NCBI GenBank assembly: GCA_038205115.1
Contig: JBBRCE010000091.1
Span: forward strand, 1-12,176
Origin: JBBRCE01 sp038205115
GTDB taxonomy: Bacteria > Planctomycetota > Planctomycetia > Pirellulales > JBBRCE01
Reading direction: 5' to 3'
DNA: 12,176 bases
The position numbers were made by a program, and so were the translations under genes. A model generated the notes under the pieces. The model saw nothing but the letters and a program-made list of their open reading frames with translations. It had not been told where the DNA came from and searched no databases. Below are positions 1 to 7,500 of this stretch, piece after piece; position 1 is the first letter of the stretch, and each line of letters opens with the position of its first letter.

Positions 1-114
1 CGCAGTCGTCGTTGGGATCGACCGAATGCGGAGGCTGTCACCGCGCTGGATTCGCTCGAGCGTAGCGGCCAATGGCAAAAATACTGGCCAACTCCTTGCC
101 CCACCGCGGCTTAA
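1..114 (+). CDS. C-terminal end of an unidentified protein (partial, 5' end outside window)
   Basis: Frame 1 is open from the first base to a TAA at 112-114 and gives 37 residues ending in QWQKYWPTPCPTAA. The peptide has a mixed, protein-like composition (several Trp, Tyr, Leu and Glu) rather than the Arg/Ala-rich look of shadow frames here. It stops before the valS leader, in the same direction as valS. The family cannot be recognised from so short a tail. It could also be a chance open frame, since 38 codons without a stop is not rare in GC-rich DNA. Confidence 0.4.
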   Translation, partial: RSRRWDRPNAEAVTALDSLERSGQWQKYWPTPCPTAA

Positions 115-144
115 CACCGCCAAGCACTTTTGTCACACCCAAGC

Positions 145-179
145 CGGTCCATCAATCGACGGACCGCAGTTCTGTCGAT
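145..179 (+). other. Possible H-type RNA pseudoknot in the valS leader
   Basis: Two perfect 6-bp stems interlock. Stem 1 pairs CGGTCC (145-150) with GGACCG (161-166). Stem 2 pairs ATCGAC (155-160), which lies inside the loop of stem 1, with GTCGAT (174-179). Loop 1 is 4 nt (151-154), there is no base between the stems, and loop 3 is 7 nt (167-173). This is the standard geometry of a compact H-type pseudoknot. It lies about 150 nt upstream of the chosen valS start and downstream of the preceding stop codon. Any regulatory role is inference; either stem alone could arise by chance. Confidence 0.3.
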
Positions 180-327
180 AGAATCACAATCTTTGCGGAT
201 GGTTTTTTCGATCGTTGCCGGCTCGGACCGATTGCGTTCGTCACGCGCGTATGCCGCCGTGATGCCTGAGCCATTCCCTCCGACTGATGCCGATCGCCAG
301 CACATTGTTTTTTTGAGTTCGCTCGCT

Positions 328-3300
328 ATGCCCACTGAACTTCCTAGTCGTTACACGCCCGCTGAAGCGCAAGCCCGTTGGTATTCTTACTGGCAAGACA
401 AAGGGTACTTTCATAGCGAGCCGGATCCGGATGGCAAGAAGTTCCCCAATGGGCCGTATACGATTGTCATTCCGCCGCCGAATGTGACTGGCGCACTGCA
501 TCTCGGGCATGCGCTGAACAACACGCTGCAAGATATTTTGATTCGCAGCAAGCGAATGCAAGGCTTCAACACGCTGTGGATGCCTGGCACGGATCACGCC
601 GGCATTGCCACGCAAGCCGTGGTCGAGCGCCGACTGCTCGAACAACAAAAGCTCAGCCGCCACGATCTGGGACGCGAGGCGCTGGTCGAGCGCATTTGGT
701 CTTGGAAGCAAGAGTACGAAACGCGGATCATCGGTCAGCTCAAGCAGATGGGCTGTAGCTGCGATTGGCAGCGCACACGGTTTACTCTGGACGAAGTTTG
801 CGCCCGCGCCGTCCGGCATACGTTCTTCAAAATGTTTCAAGACGACAAAATCTATCGTGGCAAGCGGCTAGTGAACTGGGATCCGTTTTTGCAAACGGCC
901 GTCAGCGATGACGAAGTGTTTCACGAGACCGTGGCCGGCCACTTCTGGCATTTCCGTTATCCGGTGATCGATCCGCAGCCTGGCGAACCGACGTTTGTCA
1001 CCATCGCCACCACGCGTCCGGAAACCATGCTGGGCGATACGGCCGTGGCCGTGCATCCCGATCCGGCCGCGGCGCTCGATCGGGCCGAAGCCGATCTGAA
1101 AACCAAGTTGGCCGATGCCCCCGCCAAAGACAAAGCCGATGTGCAAAAACAGCTCGACGATCTGGCCCAGCGCCGGCAATCGATGCTGCCAGGGCTCATC
1201 AAATTGCGCGAGATGGCGGCCGCCGGCCGCAAACTGATGTTGCCGCTGCTAAACCGTCCGATTCCTTTGGTGGCCGACGCCTGGGCAAAACCAGAACTCG
1301 GTTCCGGCTGTGTAAAAATCACGCCCGCCCACGATCCCAACGACTACGACGTGGCGCGTCGGCAAAACCTGCCAATGATCAACATTCTCAATCCCGATGG
1401 CACGCTCAACGCCAGCGCCGGCCTGTACCAAGGCCAAAAGATGTTCAAAGCCCGCGAGCGCGTGGTTAGCGATCTCGATGGTCTTGGCTTGCTGGAAAAA
1501 GTGGAAGATCGCGAGATTGAACTGGCGCACTCCGACCGCTCGAAGACGCCTATCGAGCCCTACCTGGCCGATCAATGGTTCGTGCGGATGGCTGAGTTGG
1601 CGCAGACCGCCATGGATGCCGTCAGCGATGGCCGCGTGCAGATCACGCCAGCCCGCTACGCCAAGGGTTATCTCGATTGGCTCGGCGAAAAGCGCGATTG
1701 GCCCGTCAGCCGCCAACTGTGGTGGGGACATCGTATTCCCATCTGGTATGCCAAGACGGCCACCGAGGCGGAACTCAAAACGGCATTCGCCGGCCGCGAC
1801 GATGTTGCCTGGCAACGCGATGACGAGCAAGGGCAATGGCTGATCTGCTCGCAAGCAGCGGACTTAGCCAGCGATGCCATCGCCGGTCACACGATTTCGC
1901 AAGACCCTGACGTGCTCGATACCTGGTTCAGCAGCGCACTCTGGCCGCACAGCACGCTGGGCTGGCCGGCACAAACGCCCGAACTGAAATACTATTATCC
2001 CACCAGTACGTTGATCACCAGTCGCGACATCATCACGCTCTGGGTGGCGCGGATGGTGCTCAACGGGCTCTACAATGTGGGCCAAGTGCCGTTCAAAAAC
2101 GTGTTCATCCATCCTAAGATTTTGGATCGCGACGGCGACACGATGTCCAAGAGCAAGGGCAACGGCGTCGATCCGCTAGACGTGATCGAAAAGTTCGGCG
2201 CGGACTCGCTGCGCTTCGCCTTGGCGTACATCACCACCGAAACGCAAGATGTGCGGATGCCGGTGGAGTTCGAATGCCCTCATTGCCAATCGCTGGTGGA
2301 GCAAACCAAAAAGAATCGCGTGCTGCCGCGGATCGCCTGCAAGAAATGTGGGCAGGAATTTTCGACGCAATGGGCCAGTACGCCGGAAGACGTGGCTCTG
2401 CCGCGCGGACCGGTGACGAGCGAACGCTTCGAGCTGGCGCGCAATTTCTGCAACAAATTGTGGAACGCCTCGCGGTTCGTGCTGATGAATCTCGAAGGCT
2501 TTTCGGCCGCGCCGGTCGACGATGCCGAACTGCTGCTGGAAGATCGCTGGCTGCTCAGCCGATTGAACACGGTGACGGAACTTGTGACCTCTTCGCTCGA
2601 CGTTTTCAAATTTGGCGAGGCGGCGCGTGGGCTGTACGATTTTGCCTGGGATGAGTTCTGTAGTTTTTACGTCGAGATGGTCAAGAATCGTTTGCAACAG
2701 CCAGAAACGCGCCCGGCAGCGCAGCGAATTCTTGCCCACACGCTCGATACGTTGCTGCGGTTGCTGCATCCGATCATTCCGTTTCTGACCGAAGAAGTTT
2801 GGCATTTGCTCGCTACCGCCGCGCCGCAGCGCGGTCTAGAAAAACCGGCGACCGCCAGCGAGTCGATCATGATTGCCGCCTGGCCAGCGGCCGATCCGCG
2901 CCGGCAGGACGCCGCGATTGAATCGCAATTCGCACAGTTTCAGGCGGTGCTCGGCGGCTTGCGCGAAATTCGCAGTCGGCAGAATATTCCGCCCAAGACG
3001 CCGATCGAATTTTACGCCCGCTGCGACGCGGCGAGCCAGCAATTGCTCGAACCGATGACGGCCTACTTCGATTCGATGGCCGGCGCCAAAGCCATAGCCT
3101 GGGGCGAGCAGATTTCGCCACCGGCGATGTCCGCCAGCTTCGTCACCGGCGGCATGGAAGTCTACGTCGATCTGTCGCAGCATATCGACGTAGCGGCCGA
3201 AACCGCGCGTCTGGAAAAAGAAACCGACAAGCTGGCCAGTCTGATCAAAGCCAAGCAAGGCAAGCTATCCAACGCCAGTTTCGCCGAGCGCGCGCCGGCC

Positions 3301-3396
3301 GACGTAGTGCAAAAAGAACGCGACAGCTTGCAAGAAATGATCGACCGGTTGGCATCGCTCACCGCCACTTTGACGCAAATGCGGGCGAAGAAGTAA
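328..3396 (+). CDS. valS: Valyl-tRNA synthetase (class I, with editing domain)
   Basis: Charges tRNA-Val with valine in the cytoplasm and hydrolyses mischarged Thr-tRNA-Val. From ATG 328 it encodes 1022 residues, longer than the roughly 950 of E. coli ValRS. The HIGH motif is HLGH (58-61) after PPPNVTGAL, and the KMSKS motif is TMSKS (605-609). The editing (CP1) domain shows ATTRPET (227-233) and GSGCVKITPAHD. WWGHRIP (465-471) and DTWFSSALW (531-539) are ValRS hallmarks. The anticodon-binding domain (NFCNKLWNASRF) and a C-terminal coiled-coil arm (about 952-1020) follow. Two extras stand out: a charged helical insert of about 46 residues in CP1 (about 247-296), and a zinc-ribbon-like CPHC...CKKC pair (650-653, 671-674) after KMSKS. 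Homology begins at MPTELPSRYTP, so 328 is preferred. In-frame ATGs at 262 and 130 add sequence unlike the family. No Shine-Dalgarno is evident. Confidence 0.97.
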   Translation: MPTELPSRYTPAEAQARWYSYWQDKGYFHSEPDPDGKKFPNGPYTIVIPPPNVTGALHLGHALNNTLQDILIRSKRMQGFNTLWMPGTDHAGIATQAVVERRLLEQQKLSRHDLGREALVERIWSWKQEYETRIIGQLKQMGCSCDWQRTRFTLDEVCARAVRHTFFKMFQDDKIYRGKRLVNWDPFLQTAVSDDEVFHETVAGHFWHFRYPVIDPQPGEPTFVTIATTRPETMLGDTAVAVHPDPAAALDRAEADLKTKLADAPAKDKADVQKQLDDLAQRRQSMLPGLIKLREMAAAGRKLMLPLLNRPIPLVADAWAKPELGSGCVKITPAHDPNDYDVARRQNLPMINILNPDGTLNASAGLYQGQKMFKARERVVSDLDGLGLLEKVEDREIELAHSDRSKTPIEPYLADQWFVRMAELAQTAMDAVSDGRVQITPARYAKGYLDWLGEKRDWPVSRQLWWGHRIPIWYAKTATEAELKTAFAGRDDVAWQRDDEQGQWLICSQAADLASDAIAGHTISQDPDVLDTWFSSALWPHSTLGWPAQTPELKYYYPTSTLITSRDIITLWVARMVLNGLYNVGQVPFKNVFIHPKILDRDGDTMSKSKGNGVDPLDVIEKFGADSLRFALAYITTETQDVRMPVEFECPHCQSLVEQTKKNRVLPRIACKKCGQEFSTQWASTPEDVALPRGPVTSERFELARNFCNKLWNASRFVLMNLEGFSAAPVDDAELLLEDRWLLSRLNTVTELVTSSLDVFKFGEAARGLYDFAWDEFCSFYVEMVKNRLQQPETRPAAQRILAHTLDTLLRLLHPIIPFLTEEVWHLLATAAPQRGLEKPATASESIMIAAWPAADPRRQDAAIESQFAQFQAVLGGLREIRSRQNIPPKTPIEFYARCDAASQQLLEPMTAYFDSMAGAKAIAWGEQISPPAMSASFVTGGMEVYVDLSQHIDVAAETARLEKETDKLASLIKAKQGKLSNASFAERAPADVVQKERDSLQEMIDRLASLTATLTQMRAKK

Positions 3397-3410
3397 CCGG
3401 CGATCGATGC

Positions 3411-3447
3411 CATTTTCGAAAATCCATTCATTTTTGAAAAATCAATT
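3411..3447. repeat. Tandem imperfect AT-rich palindromic repeat, two copies
   Basis: Copy 1 (3411-3428) reads CATTTTCGAAAATCCATT and copy 2 (3429-3447) reads CATTTTTGAAAAATCAATT. They match apart from one extra base and two or three substitutions. Each copy contains its own palindrome: ATTTTCGAAAAT (3412-3423) is perfect, and ATTTTTGAAAAAT (3430-3442) is perfect around one central base. The pair starts 14 bases after the valS stop codon and runs into the larger hairpin repeat. It could be a protein-binding site or part of the valS 3' end; no function is known. Confidence 0.5.
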
Positions 3448-3531
3448 CACCGCAAAGACGCGAAGTACGCAAAGAATTCGTTTCAAGTTCCCCGACCTTT
3501 CCCTTCGCGTTCTTTGCGCCTTCGCGGTGAA
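3446..3531. repeat. Large imperfect hairpin of CGCRAAG-type units; possible dispersed repeat or terminator
   Basis: The left arm (3446-3474) and the reverse complement of the right arm (3503-3531) agree at 24 of 29 positions, with a loop of 28 nt. Each arm has three spaced heptamers of the form CGC(A/G)AAG. The left arm reads CGCAAAG, CGCGAAG, CGCAAAG; the right arm on the complementary strand reads CGCGAAG, CGCAAAG, CGCGAAG. Both arms end outward in TTCACCGC. Six T residues (3536-3541) follow the right arm on the + strand, so it may end valS transcription. From memory, hairpins of this GCAAAG/GCGAAG type recur between genes in many unrelated environmental bacteria. That recollection was not checked here, and only one copy is in this window. 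Confidence 0.75.
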
Positions 3532-3602
3532 AATCTTTTTTGTGCAAGCGATCGACCGGACACTCCATTCTCCTGTTCCCATTTCATCGCGGTCAATCAA
3601 TC

Positions 3603-5351
3603 ATGTGGATTCCTGTCTTGTGCCTGCTGGCGGTTGCCGCGGCCGATCAACCCAAAACCAACGCGGCGGACGACATGCTCAACGAAGTTTTCAAACAGCA
3701 TCTCGAAGAGCAGTTCGCGCAGCATCCGCTCGGCGCAACGCGCCAGGGCGATCATCGCTTCGATCATTTGCTGGACGACGTCTCGCCGGCCGCGCGGGCA
3801 AAGTGGCCAAAGCGAATTGCCGCGACGCTCGAAAAGTTGCGGGCCATCGACGTCAAATCGCTCTCCCGCGGTAGCCAAATCGATTATGAAATCTTCGTCA
3901 ACCATCTCACTTACCAACTGTGGGCAAGCGAAAACGTCAAACCGTTCGAGCAGGATCCGCGGACTTACAACGAGTACATCAGTGAGAGTGTGTTCTCGTT
4001 GCTGACCCAGTCCACGCAGCCCAAGGCGGTCAATATTCGCAATTCGATTGCCCGCATGGGACAGATTCCGCAGGTCGTCGCCGCGGCAAAAGCGAGTCTC
4101 AAGCATCCGCCGCGCGCCGTTTTGGAAACGGCCATCACGCAGAATCGCGGCAGCATCTTGTTTTACGAGCGCGGCATTTACGCGGCCGCAGGCGAATCGG
4201 CCCAGTTGAGCTTATTGCGCCCCGCGGCCGAACCGGTGGTGGTCGCGCTGAAAGAGTATCAATCGTTTTTGGAAAAAGAACTGCTGGCGCGGGCCGACGG
4301 CGATTGGCGGATCGGCAAAGAGAAGTTCGCGCGCAAGTTGGAATTCGAGCTCGATGCCGGAATTTCGGCCGACGAAGTGCTGGCCGAAGCGCAGGTTGAA
4401 TTCGATCGCGTCCGCCGGGACATGTACGTGCTCGCGCGGCAAATGTGGGGACAACTCTTTCCGAAGCAGCCGTTGCCGCCCGACGACGTACCAGGCCGCG
4501 CCGAAACGATTCGGGCCGTGCTGGCCCAACTCGGCAAGCGGCACAGCAAGCCGGACGAACTGCTCAAAGACGCACGCGACAGCGTCGGCCAGATCAAGTC
4601 GTTCATCAGCCAACACGATATTCTGCGGCTGCCGGAGCCCGATCGCTGCCAGGTGATCGAAATGCCGGAGTTTCAGCGCGGCAATTCGGTGGCTTACTTG
4701 AGCCCCGCGCCGCCGCTCGACCCGCAGGCGGCCAGCTTATACGCGGTGAGTCCGCCGCCCAAGGAGTGGGAAGCCGCCCGCGCCAACAGCCTTCTGGAAG
4801 AATACAACCAGTACATGCTGCAGATTTTGACCATTCACGAAGCCTACCCTGGCCATTATGTGCAGTTGGAATATTCCAACCGTCACCCGTCGCTGATTCG
4901 ACGCATACTTTCGTCCGGCACCTTCGCCGAAGGTTGGGCGGTGTATACCGAACAGATGATGCTCGATCAAGGCTACGGCCAAACCGACCCCGCGCTGCGG
5001 ATGAACCAACTCAAGTTTTACCTGCGGGCGGTTGCCAATGCGATTCTCGACCACAACATGCATTGCACGCAGATGACCGACGACGAGGCACTGTCGTTTC
5101 TGGTCAACGAGGCGTTTCAGTCAGACGGCGAAGCGCGACTCAAGATCGTGCGGGCCAAACAAACCTCCTGCCAACTCTCCACGTATTTCGTGGGGCGAAT
5201 GGCGTTCTACCGGCTGCGGCAAACCATCCAGCGCGAGCAAGGCAAAGAGTTCGACTTAGGCCGCTACCACGAAGCCGTGCTGGCCAACGGCACGCTGCCC
5301 GTCAAATATCTGCCGGAACTAACGCGCGAACGCTTGAAGTCGCCGCGCTGA
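3603..5351 (+). CDS. DUF885-family secreted zinc-metallopeptidase-like protein
   Basis: The protein has 582 residues. The DUF885 hallmark HEAYPGH lies at 412-418, an HExxH-like zinc-binding motif, followed by EGWAVYTEQ (443-451), which supplies the expected downstream glutamates. Near residue 529 comes the conserved C-terminal stretch STYFVGRMAFYRLR. Members are predicted metal-dependent peptidases whose substrates are mostly unknown; activity here is inferred from motifs. The N-terminus MWIPVLCLLAVAAADQ looks like a short signal peptide cleaved near AAA-DQ, which suggests export, although no basic residue precedes the hydrophobic core. An in-frame TTG at 3540 would add 21 residues including K and R. 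It lies directly beside the hairpin repeat, so ATG 3603 is preferred. No Shine-Dalgarno is visible. The gene is convergent with recJ, with 23 bases between the stops. Confidence 0.92.
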   Translation: MWIPVLCLLAVAAADQPKTNAADDMLNEVFKQHLEEQFAQHPLGATRQGDHRFDHLLDDVSPAARAKWPKRIAATLEKLRAIDVKSLSRGSQIDYEIFVNHLTYQLWASENVKPFEQDPRTYNEYISESVFSLLTQSTQPKAVNIRNSIARMGQIPQVVAAAKASLKHPPRAVLETAITQNRGSILFYERGIYAAAGESAQLSLLRPAAEPVVVALKEYQSFLEKELLARADGDWRIGKEKFARKLEFELDAGISADEVLAEAQVEFDRVRRDMYVLARQMWGQLFPKQPLPPDDVPGRAETIRAVLAQLGKRHSKPDELLKDARDSVGQIKSFISQHDILRLPEPDRCQVIEMPEFQRGNSVAYLSPAPPLDPQAASLYAVSPPPKEWEAARANSLLEEYNQYMLQILTIHEAYPGHYVQLEYSNRHPSLIRRILSSGTFAEGWAVYTEQMMLDQGYGQTDPALRMNQLKFYLRAVANAILDHNMHCTQMTDDEALSFLVNEAFQSDGEARLKIVRAKQTSCQLSTYFVGRMAFYRLRQTIQREQGKEFDLGRYHEAVLANGTLPVKYLPELTRERLKSPR

Positions 5352-5374
5352 TTTTCATTGGCGAAGGTCGCAAT

Positions 5375-7141
5375 TTACGACCTGCCGGCCGCCTGCGCTA
5401 CGGCCTCGGCGCGCCAATCCACCACGTGCAATTCCACGTTGCGGCGGCCGTTGAAGGTATTGATCACCGGCCGAAAGGCCATCGAAAGCGGACCGCGAAC
5501 CAGAGCGAGTTCGTCGGCCCAATCGCCGCCGCCAAACGCCACGCCGCGCATCCGAACGTTGTGCTGCGAAAGTTTCAGCGACAAATGTCGCCCGCCGCCG
5601 CCGATCTTCTTCGGCGGTTCGGTCAGCGTAATGCCAGATGTACACAACAGCGGTCGCAGGTTGCCTTGGCCGAACGGTGCCATGCGTTCGATCTGTTCGA
5701 CCGCTTGCAACGTCAACATCGAGAGGCTGGCTTCCGCGTCGATCCGCAACTCGGCCGTCCGCTCCGAACTGCTGATTTGCGATTCGGCAAATTCGCAAAA
5801 CGCCTGGCGAAATGCCGGCAGATTGGCTTCGTCGATTTTCAATCCGGCCGCCGCGCGATGCCCACCGTGGCTCAGCAAGTGCTCGGTGCAGACTTGCAAC
5901 GCCCTGTGCAGATCGAAACCCGGCACGCTACGGGCCGAACCAAAACCCGGCTTGGCGCCCAACGGATCGAACGAAATCAGCACCACGGGACGATGGTATT
6001 TTTCGGCCAATCGACCGGCCACAATGCCAATCACGCCGGCATGCCAACCGCGATCGGCCAGCACCAGCGCCGCGTCGCCCGCGGGGTCGAACTGTTCTTC
6101 AGCCTGTTTTTTTGCCGCCAAATAGATGCTGCGTTCCAGGCTATCACGGCTGCCATTGAGCTCGTGCAGATATTCGGCCAGCGCCTGCGCGCGGCCGGGA
6201 TTGACGGTGGTCAGCAACTCGAAGCCCAACTGCGCTTGGCCCAGCCGACCGGCGGCATTCAACCGCGGGCCGAGCGAAAAGCCAATGTCCTCGCAGGCCA
6301 ACATCGGCTTGTCAGACAGCTTCGTCAATTTGAGCAGTTGCGCCAGACCGAGTCCGGGCGTTTTCGCCAGGCTGGCCAAACCGTGCCGCACCAGAATGCG
6401 GTTTTCGTCCAACAGCGGAACCATGTCCGTCACGGTGCCAATCGCGGCCAAGCCCACGGCCTGTAGCAGAAACTCGCGCATGCGGTCGCTGACCTTTTTC
6501 GATTGGCTCGCGCGCTGGCACAACGCCCAAGCCAGTTTGAAGGCCACGCCTGCGCCGCACAGGCCATCGAAGGGATAGTCGTGGCCCGGCAAACGCGGAT
6601 GCACAATGGCGCTGGCTTCGGGCAGTTCGGCCGACATCTCGTGATGGTCGGTCACAATCAGTTCCAAGCCCAACGCTTTGGCCGTGCGCGCCTCGTTCAG
6701 GCTGGCAATCCCGCAATCGACGGTAATCACCAGCTGTGCGCCGCCGGCCGCCAGAGTTCGCAGCGCTTCGTCGTTCAGGCCGTAACCTTCGTCCAGCCGG
6801 TTGGGCATATAATAGCCAACCTTGCCGCCGAGCAATTTCAGGCATTGCCAGAGCAGCGCGGTAGCGGTGATGCCGTCGGCATCGTAATCGCCATAGACGA
6901 TGATCTGCTTGCCGGCCGCGATGGCGGCGGTGATTTTTTCAGCGGCCAGCGGCACGCCGGGCAGTAACTCGGGATCGCGCAAGCCGGTGAGCTTAGGATC
7001 GAGAAATATCCGAATCTGTTCGAGGTCGTCCAAGCCACGACCGAGCAGCAATTGCGCCACCACGGCCGACACTCCGGCCGAGCGTTCGAGAAACGCAATG
7101 CGGCTGACATCGTGCGGCTGAATCCGCCAGCGTTTGGCCAT
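5375..7141 (-). CDS. recJ: Single-stranded-DNA-specific exonuclease RecJ
   Basis: RecJ degrades single-stranded DNA 5' to 3' in recombination, mismatch and base-excision repair, using two metal ions of a DHH phosphoesterase core. The 588 residues match the usual length (E. coli about 577). Motifs in order are DYDADG (85-90), VDCG (141-144), TDHH (164-167), GTVTDMVPL (235-243), GPRLNAAGRL (291-300), GSARSVPGFD (401-410), GGHRAAAG (426-433, DHHA1 domain) and PFGQGN (489-494, start of the C-terminal OB region). All catalytic aspartates and histidines I can place are present, so it should be active. The start ATG at 7141-7139 is preceded on the coding strand by AAGGAAGAC, a fair but close Shine-Dalgarno. 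It lies downstream of rpmG with a 194-base gap that includes a 6-bp hairpin (7177-7195), so it may have its own promoter. Confidence 0.97.
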   Translation of the reverse strand: MAKRWRIQPHDVSRIAFLERSAGVSAVVAQLLLGRGLDDLEQIRIFLDPKLTGLRDPELLPGVPLAAEKITAAIAAGKQIIVYGDYDADGITATALLWQCLKLLGGKVGYYMPNRLDEGYGLNDEALRTLAAGGAQLVITVDCGIASLNEARTAKALGLELIVTDHHEMSAELPEASAIVHPRLPGHDYPFDGLCGAGVAFKLAWALCQRASQSKKVSDRMREFLLQAVGLAAIGTVTDMVPLLDENRILVRHGLASLAKTPGLGLAQLLKLTKLSDKPMLACEDIGFSLGPRLNAAGRLGQAQLGFELLTTVNPGRAQALAEYLHELNGSRDSLERSIYLAAKKQAEEQFDPAGDAALVLADRGWHAGVIGIVAGRLAEKYHRPVVLISFDPLGAKPGFGSARSVPGFDLHRALQVCTEHLLSHGGHRAAAGLKIDEANLPAFRQAFCEFAESQISSSERTAELRIDAEASLSMLTLQAVEQIERMAPFGQGNLRPLLCTSGITLTEPPKKIGGGGRHLSLKLSQHNVRMRGVAFGGGDWADELALVRGPLSMAFRPVINTFNGRRNVELHVVDWRAEAVAQAAGRS

Positions 7142-7335
7142 GTCTTCCTTGATCGCAATGCGCAGAGAGATGCGTGCGGCGAACAGACGTCGCCGTTAGG
7201 CAGGGCCGCAAACCGGCTACTCGAAATCGCTGAACCGCCGCGCCGCATGTGCTGCACGGCATTGGCTTCGGAGCATTCGCTACGAGGCAATACTACGCAG
7301 CGATTGCGGCCCGACATGCGACAGATCGCCGTCGC

Positions 7336-7500
7336 CTACTTCTTTTTCTCGGTGTGCGGCGTATGCCGACGCAAACGAGGGCTGTACTTCGACAGCTTCA
7401 GCTTTTCGCCACCGCTTCTGCGGCGTAACGTGTAATTGTAGTCGCCCGTTTCGTCGCAGACGAGAAACACGGTTTCGACTTTTTTCTTGCTTTTGGCCAT
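7336..7500 (-). CDS. rpmG: Ribosomal protein bL33
   Basis: A 54-residue basic protein of the large ribosomal subunit, starting MAKSKKKVETVFLVC and ending HTEKKK. The pattern GDYNYT, then EKLKLSKYSPRLRRHT, is the bL33 core. In zinc-binding bL33 four cysteines form two CxxC pairs. Here only C15 remains, with Thr at 18 and Ser at the later position, so this is a zinc-free (C-minus) form. The open frame extends upstream to 7548, but family alignment sets the start at 7500. GAAGG lies four bases before that ATG on the coding strand, a usable ribosome binding site. The neighbours are recJ downstream and an exported protein upstream. No adjacent tRNA, secE or nusG is seen in this window. Confidence 0.95.
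   Translation of the reverse strand: MAKSKKKVETVFLVCDETGDYNYTLRRRSGGEKLKLSKYSPRLRRHTPHTEKKK

Noticed and set aside
72..327. Upstream in-frame extension of valS to ATG 130 or ATG 262, and an open frame at 72-269
   Set aside because: The added residues (for example MPEPFPPTDADRQH) do not resemble ValRS N-termini. Homology begins at MPTELPSRYTP (328), and the 72-269 frame has no recognisable content.
5352..5374. Bidirectional terminator between the convergent DUF885 and recJ genes
   Set aside because: The 23-base gap contains no inverted repeat; termination must rely on other sequence or on Rho.
4445..6466. Very long + strand open frame (673 codons) across the end of the DUF885 gene and the antisense of recJ
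   Set aside because: It overlaps two well-supported genes in other frames, its product is an Arg/Gln/Ala-rich low-information sequence, and it matches no family. It is a by-product of GC-rich codon use.
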